Shown in pieces: positions 11,086 to 22,845 of a DNA stretch of 64,000 nt (positions within the stretch are counted from its first letter, which is position 1; each line of letters begins with the position of its first letter). Source of the DNA: Ailanthus altissimus (taxonomy: Eukaryota > Streptophyta > Magnoliopsida > Sapindales > Simaroubaceae); assembly GCA_946807835.1 (NCBI GenBank), contig OX327705.1, forward strand, positions 14,972,501 to 15,036,500, read 5' to 3'. A program made the position numbers and the translations under genes. The notes under the pieces are model-generated. The model was given only the letters and a program-made list of their open reading frames with translations, did not search any database and had not been told where the DNA came from.

Positions 11086-13640
11086 CATATTATAAAAGGT
11101 TTTAAAATAATAATTAAAAAAACGACACCGTTGAGAAAATAAATGTAAAACCCCTTAAAGTATATATCAAAATTACGTGATATCAACGATGTCAGTCGTC
11201 TGAAACCAATAAAGGGTTGGGCAACGATGCCCACTGGAAGTGCAAACCTCATTGGTACTGCAGAAAACCTAAGCCCAACTGAGAACATCTGCCTTAGCTC
11301 AGTGTTCAATCAACCTAAGCCCAACTAAGAGCATTTTGGATATATTAAAAAACTTTCGGATATTTGTAAGAGTGGTTATTTGAATCCAACAAAAAAACTC
11401 AATAAATCTATTATTAAAATTTAAAACTTTAAATGTTATTTTATAAACCTGCCGCAATTTCTAATATAACTTTACTAAAATAAATTATTATAACAAAATT
11501 AATTTTTGTTAAATACCCATATAAGAGTTAATTATTGATGATCATTCTTAAGTTTTGTGGAGAAATAATTATAGAATTTATTTAAAATTAAGAATAATTA
11601 TACGGGTATTTATTAAATTAATAAGATTGTTTTAACAATTAAGGTTGATTTATAAACTAAAATTTTAAATTTTAAAATTTAAATTTTAATAGAAGCAAAT
11701 TTAAGATCACCCATTGGGTTAAATATAATCAGGAATTAAATTATATGGTAAATAATTTAATTCAATAAATCAAAATATAATGGGTGTTTAGAAATTTAAT
11801 AAAATAAACACTCTTGAACAAATATTTTTAGAAATAAATATTTTAACTTAAATACATAGAAAACTATTTTTTTTTTTTTGTGATTACTAAAATTTCTTAA
11901 TTGGGGAGTCAATATTTTTATGTTTTAGTTTTAAATAAGCAAATTTTCATGGAGAAAAGATTGTAGAATTTATTTAATAATAAGGATTTATATGAGCACT
12001 TAGTAAATTTTAATTGTTCTATAGTAATTTAATTTAGTAAGGTTATATTAGAAATTAAGGAATGTTTAAAACATAAAATTTAAAGTCGTAGATTTTAATG
12101 GTGGGTTTATTGAAAAAGACGGTTTATTTAGTATTTTCATGGGTTTAAATAGTCACACCTTATTTATAAATGTACCTCTACTATTGATAAATGTACTAAC
12201 TTTTTTTATTGTTCTTAAATAGGGATGTCAAAATCCCTCATGGAGTTGCATCTTCTTGGGCCCATTTTGAATGGCGAAAAAATGAAGTATTTTTTGTAAA
12301 ATTAGGGTGAGGCGTAAAAATAAAATATATTCTCTGAATTATTAATAGGGCGGGAATGAGTTTGAGATTTTTTACCTTTTATATATGAATATATAAAATA
12401 TAATTTATGTTAAGTTTAATTATGTTTTTAAACTATTTGTATAACATTATCTTAATAAAATTAATAATATGCTAAAAATATTTATTTGTTACGTAGGAAT
12501 GAAGCTTCAATCCATATATTTTGATGAGAGAAGATGAAAAATTAATAGAAAAATAAGTGATACATAGCACTAGAATATTATTTTTTTATTTTTATATTCT
12601 ATTATTATTTATTTAAAATTTGTTTATTTTAATATTATCGAGCAATATTGTCATTACAATTAGAAAGGCACAATTAATTAAATTACAAAACTTTCACCAA
12701 AATTTAAAGCTAAAATAATTTCACTTGCAAATATCAATCTCAAAACTTTCTCAAGTGATATAGTATTTCAATCCTTTCAACTTGAGATAGAAAATGTATA
12801 TACTTACCGAAACAAGCAAATTAATTTCAATCTAAGGCAACAGGCTCTATGTCATGAACTTCAAATAATGAGAAATTAGGATTGTAAATTTGCAATGAAT
12901 TTGAAATTTATGAATTATTAATATTTTCGTTTCATGTTTTTTGGTTATTAAATTACTAAATATAAAAAACAATAATTTATGTTCAGTATTTGGTTTGATT
13001 GGGTTAAATAGGTTGAAAATACATAACTCAAAAAAAAAAAAAAGATTCAAACAAAAATGAAAAATCAAAACATGAAAAACTATCAGCTCTATAATATTTT
13101 CCAATACACTCAGTATTTATGATGTTAAAAGTATTTTGAGTACATTAAATTTAAAATTTAAATTTTTAATGTAATTTTTTCTTAAGAACATGAGTATTTT
13201 AAACTCAAATGGAGTGACTAAGGACAAATATAACTCAAAAGTAGATTAAAAAAGTTTAAACAGTGTAAAAATGATTTAATTTTATTTTCATATCCATGTA
13301 TTTCTTAGGATTTTACCTTAAACCATAATAAAATAAGTTTTAGAATTTCTGTCTGTTCATTGAAACTAAAGTGTACTACTTCAGTATGAGCATCTCTAAG
13401 TGAAAATTCAATTAACACAAATTTTATTTAAGTGATCAAAATTTGATAATCATAAATAAAGTAAAATTTTACCTAGATTTTTGTGTATGAATTATTTCGA
13501 GAATATGTTATTTCTTAGGGACTTAGAAAATATATTTTAGTCAAATCTCTATTTAAATCAACATTTTAGACCACACAACATATGAGAAACAAAAATATGT
13601 AATAGATGACGTTAATTTTGAAATTAAATGATGAACATCA
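11086..13640. other. Long AT-rich non-coding stretch
   Basis: No supported gene. Two segments, about 11540-11690 and 11945-12110, share blocks in the same order (GGAGAAA..ATTGTAGAATTTATTTA, ..AGTAAATT.., AATTAAGG..), suggesting an old local duplication about 400 bp apart. CCTAAGCCCAACT appears twice (near 11269 and 11313). The open frames at 11067-11309 and 12847-13104 (minus) are hydrophobic chance frames. Confidence 0.35.
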
Positions 13641-13649
13641 TATTATTAC

Positions 13650-14399
13650 TGCTTTTCCTTTTCTACTACAAATATAACTAAACTGCAAAAAATAACAAAA
13701 ATAAAAAATATAAAACAATAAAATAAACAGAAAATAACATAAAAGCTGAGCAAAATGTGGGAGGTGTTTTCCCGCCCCCAAACCTAAAATCTAGCATGGT
13801 CTTTATGGCAGCAGAAACAAAATTAAAACCAAAATACTTTCTTGATATGTGAAATGCTAGCTTAAACATCCCCAAGATCTGTTTTGAATCCAAGTCATCG
13901 CGATCCTCATTGTCATCATCATCATCAGCAACAATGACATCGAGTAGTGGAGCAGTGGTCAGCGCTGTCATCATTGGTAGGAGGTGGTTGATGTTTACTC
14001 CCAAACGAGTGGTGCATAATTGTATCTAATGATACTGGTAGTCATTGAAATTTCAGAACCCCTGTTGAAACCATATTTTTCTGTGAATGCCACGACATTC
14101 TCCTTATAACGCCGTGATGTTCATCTTTCTTGGATGAACACTGAGGCACTACAAATATGATGCCCTAACATTGAAGACCGTATAATTCATGCTGGGGTGT
14201 TATGAAAATGAGCACTAGGGCATTGGCTCGATTCTTCTCCTCGTTCATGCTTTTATGCAAAAAAAAAAAAAAAAGAATAGTTAATTAAAACAAAATGGAC
14301 AAAAACAAAATAAAATTTATCTTGGGTTACCTCCCAAGCAGCACTTGATTTAATGCCGCCAGCTTAATGTCTTACTTCTTCACTTATGATGGATCAAAC
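13650..14399 (-). mobile_element. Ty3/gypsy internal 3' region, left part of element I
   Basis: On the minus strand there is TTTAGGTTTGGGGGCGGGAAA (around 13763-13785), the purine-rich stretch plant gypsy elements carry after the pol frame. Further upstream (about 14325-14365) is the conserved GGCATTAAATCAAGTGCTGC / GGGAGGTAACCCAAG block, which also occurs at 26810-26850. The segment stops abruptly at GGATCAAAC, where solo LTR B has inserted, and resumes at 16667. The open frame 13678-14004 is in this untranslated part and is not counted as a gene. Confidence 0.6.
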
Positions 14400-16666
14400 T
14401 GTTGGGATTTGTACTTACGTGCCATCCCTTTATATATGAATATTTGTTTAATATTTATACTAGTATTATTATTTTATTAAATCGCTAATTAGATTTATAT
14501 ATGATAAGATGCTTGAAAGAGTTCAGACTTGGTCTAAATGAGTTTAGACCAGTGTTAAGAATTAGTAATGCTAAGAGTTATAAATGTTAAGAGTTATCAG
14601 GTGATAAGAGTCAGCAATATCTAAAGAGTTAGAGTCTTATCTGAAATGGGACAAAAATCTAAGAATATATTAGTAATGACATAGTTGCAAAGAGTTGTAA
14701 ATAGTGATAGGAAATGTCATTATGCAAATATGTTCTCAAATATTATATTCCTAATCTATCTTCACTGATGCTGGTATATCAGTGAATACCTTAATAAATA
14801 TATAGATTGGTGTATGTCTATATTTAAATGGTCCAGATGGTTAGTCTTAGCAAACCATGAGTTTAGTAGAAGCTCGTATTGAAATACAGGTATTCAGTAA
14901 GGACTGATTATTGAACAGACTTACAAAGATCTCCAATAGACATCTCATAAAGCCGTTAATGGAGGGTCTTTCGAGTTAAGTAGTATTCGTGGTCGTTTGA
15001 CCTGAGTGCCATGATGGGCTTGTGAGTGATCCACCATAATTTGGTTTCAAACATGTTAGAAACCTTTCATGGTCTGACCGCTGGGTATCGCTGGGTATGG
15101 TCCGATGCTCATGGAGTTTGGTGTGCATAGATATGAGATCCATCAACTCATTTGGGTGAGTACTATATCCTAATGCTCTATAGATTGTATTTCAGAAACC
15201 TTTCATGGTCTGACTGCTGGGTGTCGCTGGGTATGGTCCAATGCTCATGGAGTCCGGTGTGTATAGATATGAGATCCATCAGCTCATTTAGGTGAGTACT
15301 ATATCCTAATGCTCTATAGATTGTATTTCAGAAAGTCTTATGGCCATAAGCAGTAATTCCAGGGAAAAGAGTTTAACCCTAGGGATAAATAATATTACAA
15401 AAGTATTTAGAAATATTATTTATTGAAATACAATTCTAGAGATAAGCTTTCGGTTAGCATATGGAGATTTGACGGTGTTGGTCTATATCTCTGCCCTACC
15501 TGGATATAAATGATGGAGGGATTATATGAATATGTTATAACCTCAACTTGTATGGTCTAACGTGCCGCTTTGTAATATTCGTAATGTGTGTGTGGGGCAT
15601 CGTTCACGGACATATGAAGGAGTTCCATATGACAATTCGACTGTGGACCTAGAGAGTCTCACAATATGAAGTGTACTCATTGTGCACTGGGGTAGCATAA
15701 TGGATTGAACAGTTCTATCCTAGAAATTCTAGCAAACCGAAAATATGTTTCGGGGTTCCTTGGGTTATGCACTTGTTTAGACTTAAACATTAAGTACATC
15801 ATCTAATTAGTTGACAAAAGTTATTAACTAATTAGATGTTAACAAATAGCACAATTTTATTCCATGAATTGTTTTACCATAAATTCACTCATTAATCATA
15901 TTAGTAAAATCAAATAAGGTAAATAATAATTATTCAAATAGTTTTTGAATAATTAAATAAATATTATTTAAATAAATAAAATATAATTTTATTTATTTGT
16001 TATTTTATTCCTAAATAGAAGACATACCTAATTTGAGAAACATAAACTAAATTAAGTGGAGCACCATTTTGTGATTAATAATTAATTTTATTAGACCATT
16101 AAAATGGCTACCAAAAATTGTTTTGGTAGTTGGCCATTTAATCTAATTTTGGTGGAGCACTTGCAAAGTGTTGAGATCACTAAAAATGGTTGGGTTTCAT
16201 GTGTGTTAACAAATGTGTGAATCAATTTTCATGCAAGGATTGAGAGGAAAAAGAAGAGTTGGTTTTGAGAGAGTTTTTCATTGAACAAAGGTTTGTGACA
16301 AAAACTAAAGGAGAAAGAAAAATAAATCATTCTTATTTTTCTTTTAAGTAATCAAACCTTATTGATGGAGATTATACTGCTGCTATTCTAGCTTCACAAT
16401 CCCACCGAATTTTTATGAACTAGAATTGAATAAAAAGTGCACTTCAAGGTGAGCTCAAAGTTGGAGCAAAAAAATCCGGATTTGAAATCTTATCGGAGGT
16501 CTTCAAAGGTATGTTTTATGTATTCTTAAGTTGTTAAGAATTGAAGTACATGTGTATATGTTAATTACATGATAAATTCCGCTGCCAAATTCGTGTATAT
16601 GATATATATGTTTAGTTTTTTCCATATGTACACAATTATTTGCATATACCTTAAAATACGTCAACA
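14400..16666 (+). mobile_element. Solo LTR, TG..CA family copy B, with CAAAC duplication
   Basis: It starts TGTTGGGATTTGTACTTACG at 14400 and ends ..ATACGTCAACA at 16666. The 5-mer CAAAC lies immediately before (14395-14399) and immediately after (16667-16671). TG..CA ends plus a perfect 5-bp target duplication define a complete 2267-bp LTR-retrotransposon footprint. No gag or pol and no second LTR are present, so it is a solo LTR left by LTR-LTR recombination. It interrupts gypsy element I. An internal 136-bp duplication (15059-15330) is private to this copy. Confidence 0.88.
15059..15330 (+). repeat. 136-bp tandem duplication inside solo LTR B
   Basis: The unit starting GAAACCTTTCATGGTCTGAC at 15059 recurs at 15195 with period 136 and only a few differences (for example CGCTGGGTATCG against TGCTGGGTGTCG). 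A third start (GAAA) follows at 15331 before the sequence diverges. Copy D has the unit only once. Confidence 0.93.
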
Positions 16667-17662
16667 CAAACTGCATGTCTGAGGCATTTTTCTTATGAAA
16701 CCTATGTCAATGTCTTCAAGTGTTAACATTATTTTCTTCGACTTCTATAACTTTATGAAAAAAATTTCAAAAGGCAACTTTAACTACTTTGCTTTAAGCC
16801 TTCCCTGAAAGACTTTAATCTTCAACTGGAAGACTATTCCTATTGGTTGGTATTTACTGGTTTCTTCTTGATCTTGTATCGTCGTTTCTTGTTCTTTATT
16901 TGTATAGCAATATCTTTTCATAAGCTTGGGTTGGATGACATATATCACATTCTGCTTATGAGGTGGTTGTATTTCCTTAGGCATTATCATTTTGACCTTA
17001 AAGCAATGAGAGAAATTATTGGAGAACTACCAAAGAACAAAGGTCTTCTCTTGAGGTTGCTATGGAAGTGATGGGGTAAAGTATGTAGGCTGTATTTGCT
17101 ATAAGTTCCTTTTCTTTTGTTGTTAACTCCACTTGTGTTTGCCCATTTTCTCTATCGTGGCTCTCTTCTTGTTGATATATTTTAATAGTTGATGATAGTT
17201 CTAGTTCACTCTACAAGGTGATTGCTTGACATTACTCTTCATCTCATCTTGAATCCATTTTTATGCTACTAGGCAAAGGGCCTTGTGGATGGTTATTCAT
17301 TATTGAGGGCAACAATTTAACTTGGGTTTCTAAATTTTATAAATAAGCTGCTTGGCCTTAAAAGAGATAGTCTATTTTATTCATGTATTACATTTGTTTC
17401 TTCTCTAAGGAAAATCTCTCTTCATGTTGTAGTTGAGATTGTATGGAATGCTAAGAGGATACCTCAACCTTGTATTATAGTAATTGTACAAAATGAGCTT
17501 AGTGTTGCTCTACCATCGTAAATGAATAAAATAAAATTGAAAAATAGAAATAAAAACAAATCAAAAGTAATTGTACAAAACAATATCTAAATTAAAAGAA
17601 AGATAGATTACTATTAGTATTGATAAAAATAAATCAAATTTCTCGACAACTGTGCCAAAAAT
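16667..17662 (-). pseudogene. Ty3/gypsy element I: integrase C-terminal relic and decayed gag end
   Basis: On the minus strand the frame at 16784-16990 ends with GIVFQLKIKVFQGRLKAK, matching the plant gypsy integrase C-terminal block (LLFNSRLKLFPGKLKSKW). Gag-like sequence appears nearer the 5' side (about 17300-17500), and there is a primer-binding site at 17641-17662. RT, RNase H and most of the integrase are absent, so the element is internally deleted. It reads away from LTR G, which is its 5' LTR. Confidence 0.6.
17641..17662 (-). other. Primer-binding-site remnant, element I
   Basis: The minus strand reads TTTTTGGCACAGTTGTCGAGA, a decayed form of the TTTTTGGCGCCGTTGCCGGGGA sequence that follows the 5' LTR in many plant Ty3/gypsy elements. 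It abuts the LTR that starts at about 17667. Confidence 0.6.
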
Positions 17663-18142
17663 TTGTTGTACGATTTTTAAGCGCAAGCGCACGTTATTAT
17701 AAACAAGTACTATAAAGTGAGTAGAGTATTGTTCCCATGAGAAATTATTATTATTATTGACCAATTATTAAAATTATATATTCTTGTCTTTATCTAAATA
17801 AATGGTAATTAGATTTATTTATACTAACACTGAATACTAATAATTCTAATTAATCCTAATTGTACAAGCAATATAATGTATAATTACTATATAAAGAGTA
17901 TTTAGGACTGTAGTTATCCCTCAATATGACTTTGTTATCCTAATTATTAATCTCTCAGTGCAAATTATTGGTCAAAACACAAAACTCATCGCAAGTCTCT
18001 TCCAATTATAGAGCAACTATCAATTACCTATAATCCTATGGCAATTAGAATAAATAAAGATTCATTACAAACAAGTTGTACTGACCATACACATATAGGT
18101 ATATTTCTATCATATATCAAAACTTACAAATGCTACTCCAAT

Positions 18143-18618
18143 GCCACTATTTAGAATGAATAATGTAAAGGCCTTGAAGGGGTGAGGGGGTTCGGAGGAG
18201 AGGGGAAAGCCCCTCACCTCAGAAGAAGAAACAATTAGAACACCTTTTTGTTTGTTTCGGAGCCATTTTATTTGGCGGGGCGTACTAAACCCACTACGTA
18301 CCACACCATCGGGCGGCTTGCCTGAATGCCGAGTCTTTCTTCGCCGCCAACTCGACGTCGTCATCACCTGCAAGATAAGGCCAAAAACTTGACTTTACTA
18401 AACAAGCGAGAAAAGCCCTTACCCCAATATTCTTGTCGAATTTATAGCTGGACAATTAAAAAATAAAGTTTCTTTTTGCAAAGCAATGAAAAAAACTATT
18501 GAATTGACCGAACAGGCTTTCCCCCTCGCCTCCGCCTTCTATTTTTGATCCGTCTATGAAAGAAGACCTCACCCAAGCTAGAAGAGCAGTGGCAGTTTTG
18601 GAAGATTCTTAAGCGGTT
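18143..18618. other. Organelle-like insertion, possible mitochondrial DNA
   Basis: About 475 bp that interrupts LTR G and is much more GC-rich than its surroundings. It has words such as CATCGGGCGGCTTGCC, GGGAAAGCCCCTCACC and CTTTCCCCCTCGCCTCCGCC, typical of plant mitochondrial intergenic DNA. LTR sequence resumes at about 18619 (CATTATGATCATGTAC against CCATAATCATGTATC in LTR H). The minus open frame 18110-18373 covers part of it and crosses the junction, so it is not called a gene. The mitochondrial origin is inferred from composition only; another GC-rich mobile fragment is possible. Confidence 0.35.
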
Positions 18619-18638
18619 CATTATGATCATGTACTAAT

Positions 18639-20076
18639 AATGGAGGGCATTTTGAACTGATAACCGAAAAATCAAACTGAACCGGACTAGATCGGACTGG
18701 ATCACCTAGTTCTGCTCTATTTGTTTTTGTTACAAAAAATCGCTTCGATTTTTATTTAAAAAAAATTAACCGGTCCAGTTCGGTTTCAGTTTGATTTTTC
18801 TTAAATAAAAATTGTAACAAAAAAAATCAGATTTATATGTAAAATTAAACTAACTTGCCATGTGACATTAAATAATTGGATGATTGAAAAAATAAACATA
18901 CACTTACACACACAATCTTCCTTAAATTTAAAAAATAAAAAACCCTATTTTCTAACCTCACTTTCTAGTTTCCAATTTTCTTAAGGCAATTGTTGTCATT
19001 TTTCACTTCTCTCTCTCAAATCTTAATTTCAAAACCGAGTCAAACACTCACCGCTGTACTGTTGCACCATTGTTTTGCTACTGCGTTGCCATTCGTAATG
19101 ATGATGGGTATGAAACTGAAGACGCTAAGGTCAACCATGTTGCTTTTAGAGACTTCTTGAGTAATTTGCCATTGCTTAAAGAATTAGTACTTGACATTTG
19201 TAACAATGTTAGAAATAGTTGGCTAGCGCTGGAGTTGCTTAATTTCGAATGCCCACGGCTTAAGTCTTTGATGCTGGGCAACTATCATGGAATTTGTAGA
19301 GGTATAAATGCCAGGCAAGATGGGGTTGCTATTTGCAGAGGGCTAGATCCTTATCTATAAAAAATTCTGCTGATTTAATTGATTCTGGCTTGATTGCTAT
19401 TTCTCTTGCTGTTCAAATCTCACTAAATTTGAGGTTCAAGGTTGTAGGAGAATCATAGAAATGGGGATTTGGAAATTGGCTCGTATTCTTCAAAGAACTT
19501 TGGTTGATGTGAGAATATCTTCCTAAACAAATCTCAATACAGTATGCGTACTGCAAGCCTTGGAGCTAATCGGGATCGAATACAACGACTGCATATAGAT
19601 TGTGTGTGAGAAGCTATCAAGCAATTAGAAGGAGAGGCTAGCAATTCAAGTGAATCGGCTATTGGATTCAAAGATTTCCAAACGAAAAAGTGAACGATGA
19701 TTTGGGAAGCTGAAGCAATTATCTTAAAAAGAAATCTAAGTACTTCAATGGAAATGGAAATAGCAGTGGTTGTTTCTATCCTTATACTTGGGCCAAGTTG
19801 CAATATCTTTCCTTTTGGATTATTTTTGGTGAGCTACTGACTATAATATGTTCCAGCCATTGTCTCAAACCAACCCCTTAATCTCTCTTCAAAAGAAAAA
19901 ACAAAGAATAACAAAAATACCAAAAAAACCGAACCAGAAAAATTAGTTAAGTTCAGTTCAGTTTTTAACCTTTCAAAAAATTGGTTCGGTTATACTTCTT
20001 CAAAAAAGAGAACTGGATTGGCTTGTTCAATTTTAGTAAAAATTAGATCGAACCGAACCGAACCGTGCCTAATCTT
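18639..20076. mobile_element. DNA element carrying a MAX2 fragment, 10-bp flanking repeat
   Basis: ATGTACTAAT occurs directly before (18629-18638) and directly after (20077-20086) this 1438-bp block. The right copy is native LTR G sequence, judged by LTR H, so the pair is a target-site duplication. Left end: a foldback in which AAAAATCAAACTGAACCGG (about 18669) pairs with CCAGTTCGGTTTCAGTTTG (about 18779). Right end: AACCGAACCGAACCG (20050-20064). A 9-11 bp duplication plus a captured gene piece suggests a Pack-MULE-like or foldback element, but long matching terminal inverted repeats are not evident. Confidence 0.6.
19094..19846 (+). pseudogene. MAX2: MAX2/D3-like F-box LRR gene fragment
   Basis: The frame 19070-19360 reads DGYETEDAK, FRDFLSNLPLLKELVLDIC, CPRLKSLMLGNYHGIC and DGVAICRGL. 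Shifted frames downstream give LSIKNSADLIDSGLIAI, TLVDVRIS, RDRIQRLHIDCV and WAKLQYLSFWIIFGELLT. The order and spacing follow the LRR part of MAX2 (D3 in rice), the F-box protein that binds D14 in strigolactone and karrikin signalling. Frameshifts and stops (near 19359 and 19610) show it is dead. The F-box and the N-terminal LRRs are absent. It sits wholly inside the 18639-20076 element, so it is a captured piece rather than a host locus. Confidence 0.82.
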
Positions 20077-21099
20077 ATGTACTAATTTGTCCTAGACTTA
20101 ACACTAAGATGTATTTTTCAAGTTTATCTTAATGTTCTTTAATCATTCAATCACTAGTTCAGTATATTGAAAACACTAAGAACAAATAAATTAAATAATA
20201 ATTGAGTTCGTAATTATGGGATCAAATAAATTTGGTATACATCTTGAGCTCAAAACTATAATCCTAGATAATAAAATTAAATCAATATGATAAGAGTTTT
20301 ATGGCTAAATACAATAATAATCATGATACAACCCAATTAAATTGATTATTATGAAGACAATTTGATCTCTTTCTCAATCCTTGATGTTGGTTGAATCCTC
20401 TAATGATTAGTCAATATGCTCTTGATATTGTTAATCTTGTGTAATCCTTCTTCAAAATAGTTTCAAATGTTATTTTTGCACAATATAGGATGACCTTTGG
20501 GTTAGAGGTGTGTTAAGGTTAAGAGAAATGAGTTAAGGTAAGGTTAGGTTAGGTTAGGTGCTGCCATGCCAACTTAAGAGCTCAAAAAGTAAAGCTTTAT
20601 ATGGTGCAGTAACAGTCCCAAAGTTATAGTGTTTTCCTTGAATGTGAGAAAATTCTCTAAAATATCGCCCTAACGAGTCATTTAGGTCTTCAACGCAAGG
20701 ATGTTCTAAGTGTTGTGGCATTCTTTTGGAACATGGGTGTATTGGTTGCTCTGAAATTTAAAAATCACAACACCACGATATTCATCATTTTATATGAATG
20801 CTAGAGTGTTTGGATAATGAAAGTTGGGGTATTCATTGCTTTTCTCAACTCATTGGGTTTTTTAGCTCCAATTTGACTGCTTTTGCTCCCATTTCTTCTT
20901 TTTTCCACCTTTTGATGATTAACCCTATAAAAAATAACACTGAGAGCATAAATAACTCTAAAATTACTTTAAAACAAATAATTCTTCAGATAAAATTAGG
21001 CACAATGAGTTAAACAAATAATTCTTCAGATAAATTACACATATCAACTTAAGTAGTTAAGCATGTCAATACATCGATCTCATGTACATCGATAGTCTT

Positions 21100-21890
21100 C
21101 CTTGGATTTACTCTTTCTGCTGGTTATTGGTAATTGTTAGATGTTGTATCTTTTAGTAGGTCATAAACTTCATCCATAGATTTGTTTATTAAAGCATCAC
21201 CTGCTGTTATATCCAGTATTGTTCTTAAATGTCCCAAAAGCCTATTGTAGAATTTTGAACTAGTAACTATTTTGGGACTTTATGGTGTAAGCATTTCTTA
21301 AGCATGCCCTTAAACCTCTCCTATGCTTCATATTACACTTTTAAGTCAGGCTACACAAAAGAAGAGATATCATCCCTTGTTCTTGTAGTTTTGGCTAATG
21401 GAAAGAACTTACTAGAAACTTTTTGTAAGGTCATTCCACGTAGTGATAGATCTAGATGATAATGATGTAAGCCAACTCTTGGCTTTATCCCTCAATAAAA
21501 AAGAAATAATCTCAGTTTGATCACATCATTGGACACCCTATTATATTTGAATGTGTCACATATCTCGAGATTATTCATGATATGTTCATTTGGGTCATTA
21601 CTGAAAAGTCCGTTGAGCTGCATTAAATCCTTAAGCATCTGTATAGTTCTGGGCTTGATCTTAAAATTGTTGGCGTTGACTGTTGGCCTTTGAATGGTAG
21701 AATTTTTTATATCAACCAATGGGATGGCATATTCTCTCAAGATTCTTGGTTATATAATTGAAGGATTCAGATTTTGATCTCATATAGTATCTAATTGTAC
21801 TTGCTCTCGCCAAATTCTTCTAAGTATTTATTCTATTTTCGGGTCAAAAGTAGTCAAATCAATACTCTTGGATTGTCGCATGCACAACTA
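21100..21890 (-). pseudogene. Ty3/gypsy gag relic, element II
   Basis: On the minus strand a start with MRQSKSIDLTTFDP leads, across stops, into the open frame 21492-21740. That frame has NFKIKPRTIQMLKDLMQLNG, DPNEHIMNNLEICDTFK and VSNDVIKLRLF, the conserved N-terminal part of plant gypsy gag (retrotransposon gag domain). Further relics (RFKGMLKKC..H) reach about 21250. No protease, RT or integrase follows before LTR G begins at 21046, so the whole pol region is missing. Confidence 0.8.
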
Positions 21891-21989
21891 TAACTACCTA
21901 TAAAAATAAAAGAAAAACAAAACAAAACAAAACAAAATAAGAATTAAAAATACGTAGACGTGTATTAGTATTGGAGAAAATGAACTAAA

Positions 21990-22012
21990 TCCCTAGCAAT
22001 GGCGTTAAAAAT
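21990..22012 (-). other. Primer-binding-site remnant, element II
   Basis: The minus strand reads TTTTTAACGCCATTGCTAGGG immediately inside the LTR that starts at 22017. It is a mutated version of the plant gypsy TGGCGCCGTTGCCGGGGA site. Confidence 0.6.
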
Positions 22013-22016
22013 TTAT

Positions 22017-22845
22017 TGTGCAATTATTAAGCGCAAGTACACGCTATTATAAACAAGTAATATAGAGTTAAGAATAGATATCATACCCACAGGGACTTAG
22101 TATATATTTTATACTAAGTACCAAAAATAAATCTTCTTATCTTTATCCAGAAATCAATATTCAAGTGATATTAAAATAAACCTAAATTTATGAATGCAAT
22201 TAAACTAAAATTATCATAACTAAAGCAATAGAGAAAACCTATGATTATAACTATCAATCAATATGTTTTTTTTCTTCTAAAGATACTATCCTTTAATATT
22301 TGATCCCTCAATTTTATTGTTGGTCAAAACACTAACCTATTCACTAGCCTTTTTTGATGGTCAAATGAGTATATCTTAAATTATCAATTATCTATATTCC
22401 TATGATAATCCAATAAAATTAAGACTTATTAAATTTAAGTCTTTTTAACCGTACATGTCATATAGGTATATTCCTATCCTATATCGATACTTGCATATAT
22501 TACTCCATAATCATGTATCAAATTATCATAGGCTAAATATAATGATGCATTTTCCAAGTTTATCATTTTATTCCTAAATAATTTAATAACTGGCCAGAAA
22601 TATTAAAAGCATTAAGAGTAAATAATTTGAATAATAAAAACTAAGTTCATATAATATTAAAAAGTATGACAATTAAGTACTTATATTGAGTTTAAGCTAT
22701 AACCATAGGAAAGAAATTTAGTTTATAACTACAAGAGAACAAAAGCTAAGAAAAAGGAAAAATATGATACAACCAAAAAGCAAACTAAATTGAATATCCA
22801 AATCTTGAATTGTAGTTGGTTAATCTTGACACTTATAATGTTTCC
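22017..22845 (-). mobile_element. Ty3/gypsy LTR H (5' LTR of element II, truncated)
   Basis: The left edge TGTGCAATTATTAAGCGC follows the primer-binding site. The segment aligns with LTR G up to about 22845, then switches to an unrelated LTR fragment. Its U3 part is lost. Confidence 0.65.

Larger units (their letters stand above)
17667..21046 (-). mobile_element. Ty3/gypsy LTR G, interrupted by two insertions
   Basis: The plus-strand left edge TGTACGATTTTTAAGCGC and right edge ..TTACACATATCA give TG..CA ends. It aligns with LTR H (22017 on): AAGCGCAAG..ACG..TATTATAAACAAGTA, GTATATTTCTATC.TATATC, TTTTTCAAGTTTATC. The alignment breaks at about 18143, where organelle-like DNA enters, and again at 18639-20076, where the MAX2-bearing element enters. 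Without these inserts the LTR is about 1.45 kb. It serves as 5' LTR of element I (left) and 3' LTR of element II (right). Confidence 0.7.

Noticed and set aside
12847..13104. 85-codon Phe/Ile/Lys-rich minus frame
   Set aside because: Chance frame in very AT-rich DNA; no motif.
16847..17071. 74-codon plus-strand open frame with hydrophobic content
   Set aside because: It is antisense to the gypsy integrase-tail relic of element I and has no independent support.
20531..20560. (AGGTT)n / TTAGG-like run resembling a telomeric repeat
   Set aside because: Only about four units, inside LTR G; plant telomeres are TTTAGGG arrays. Treated as a short microsatellite.
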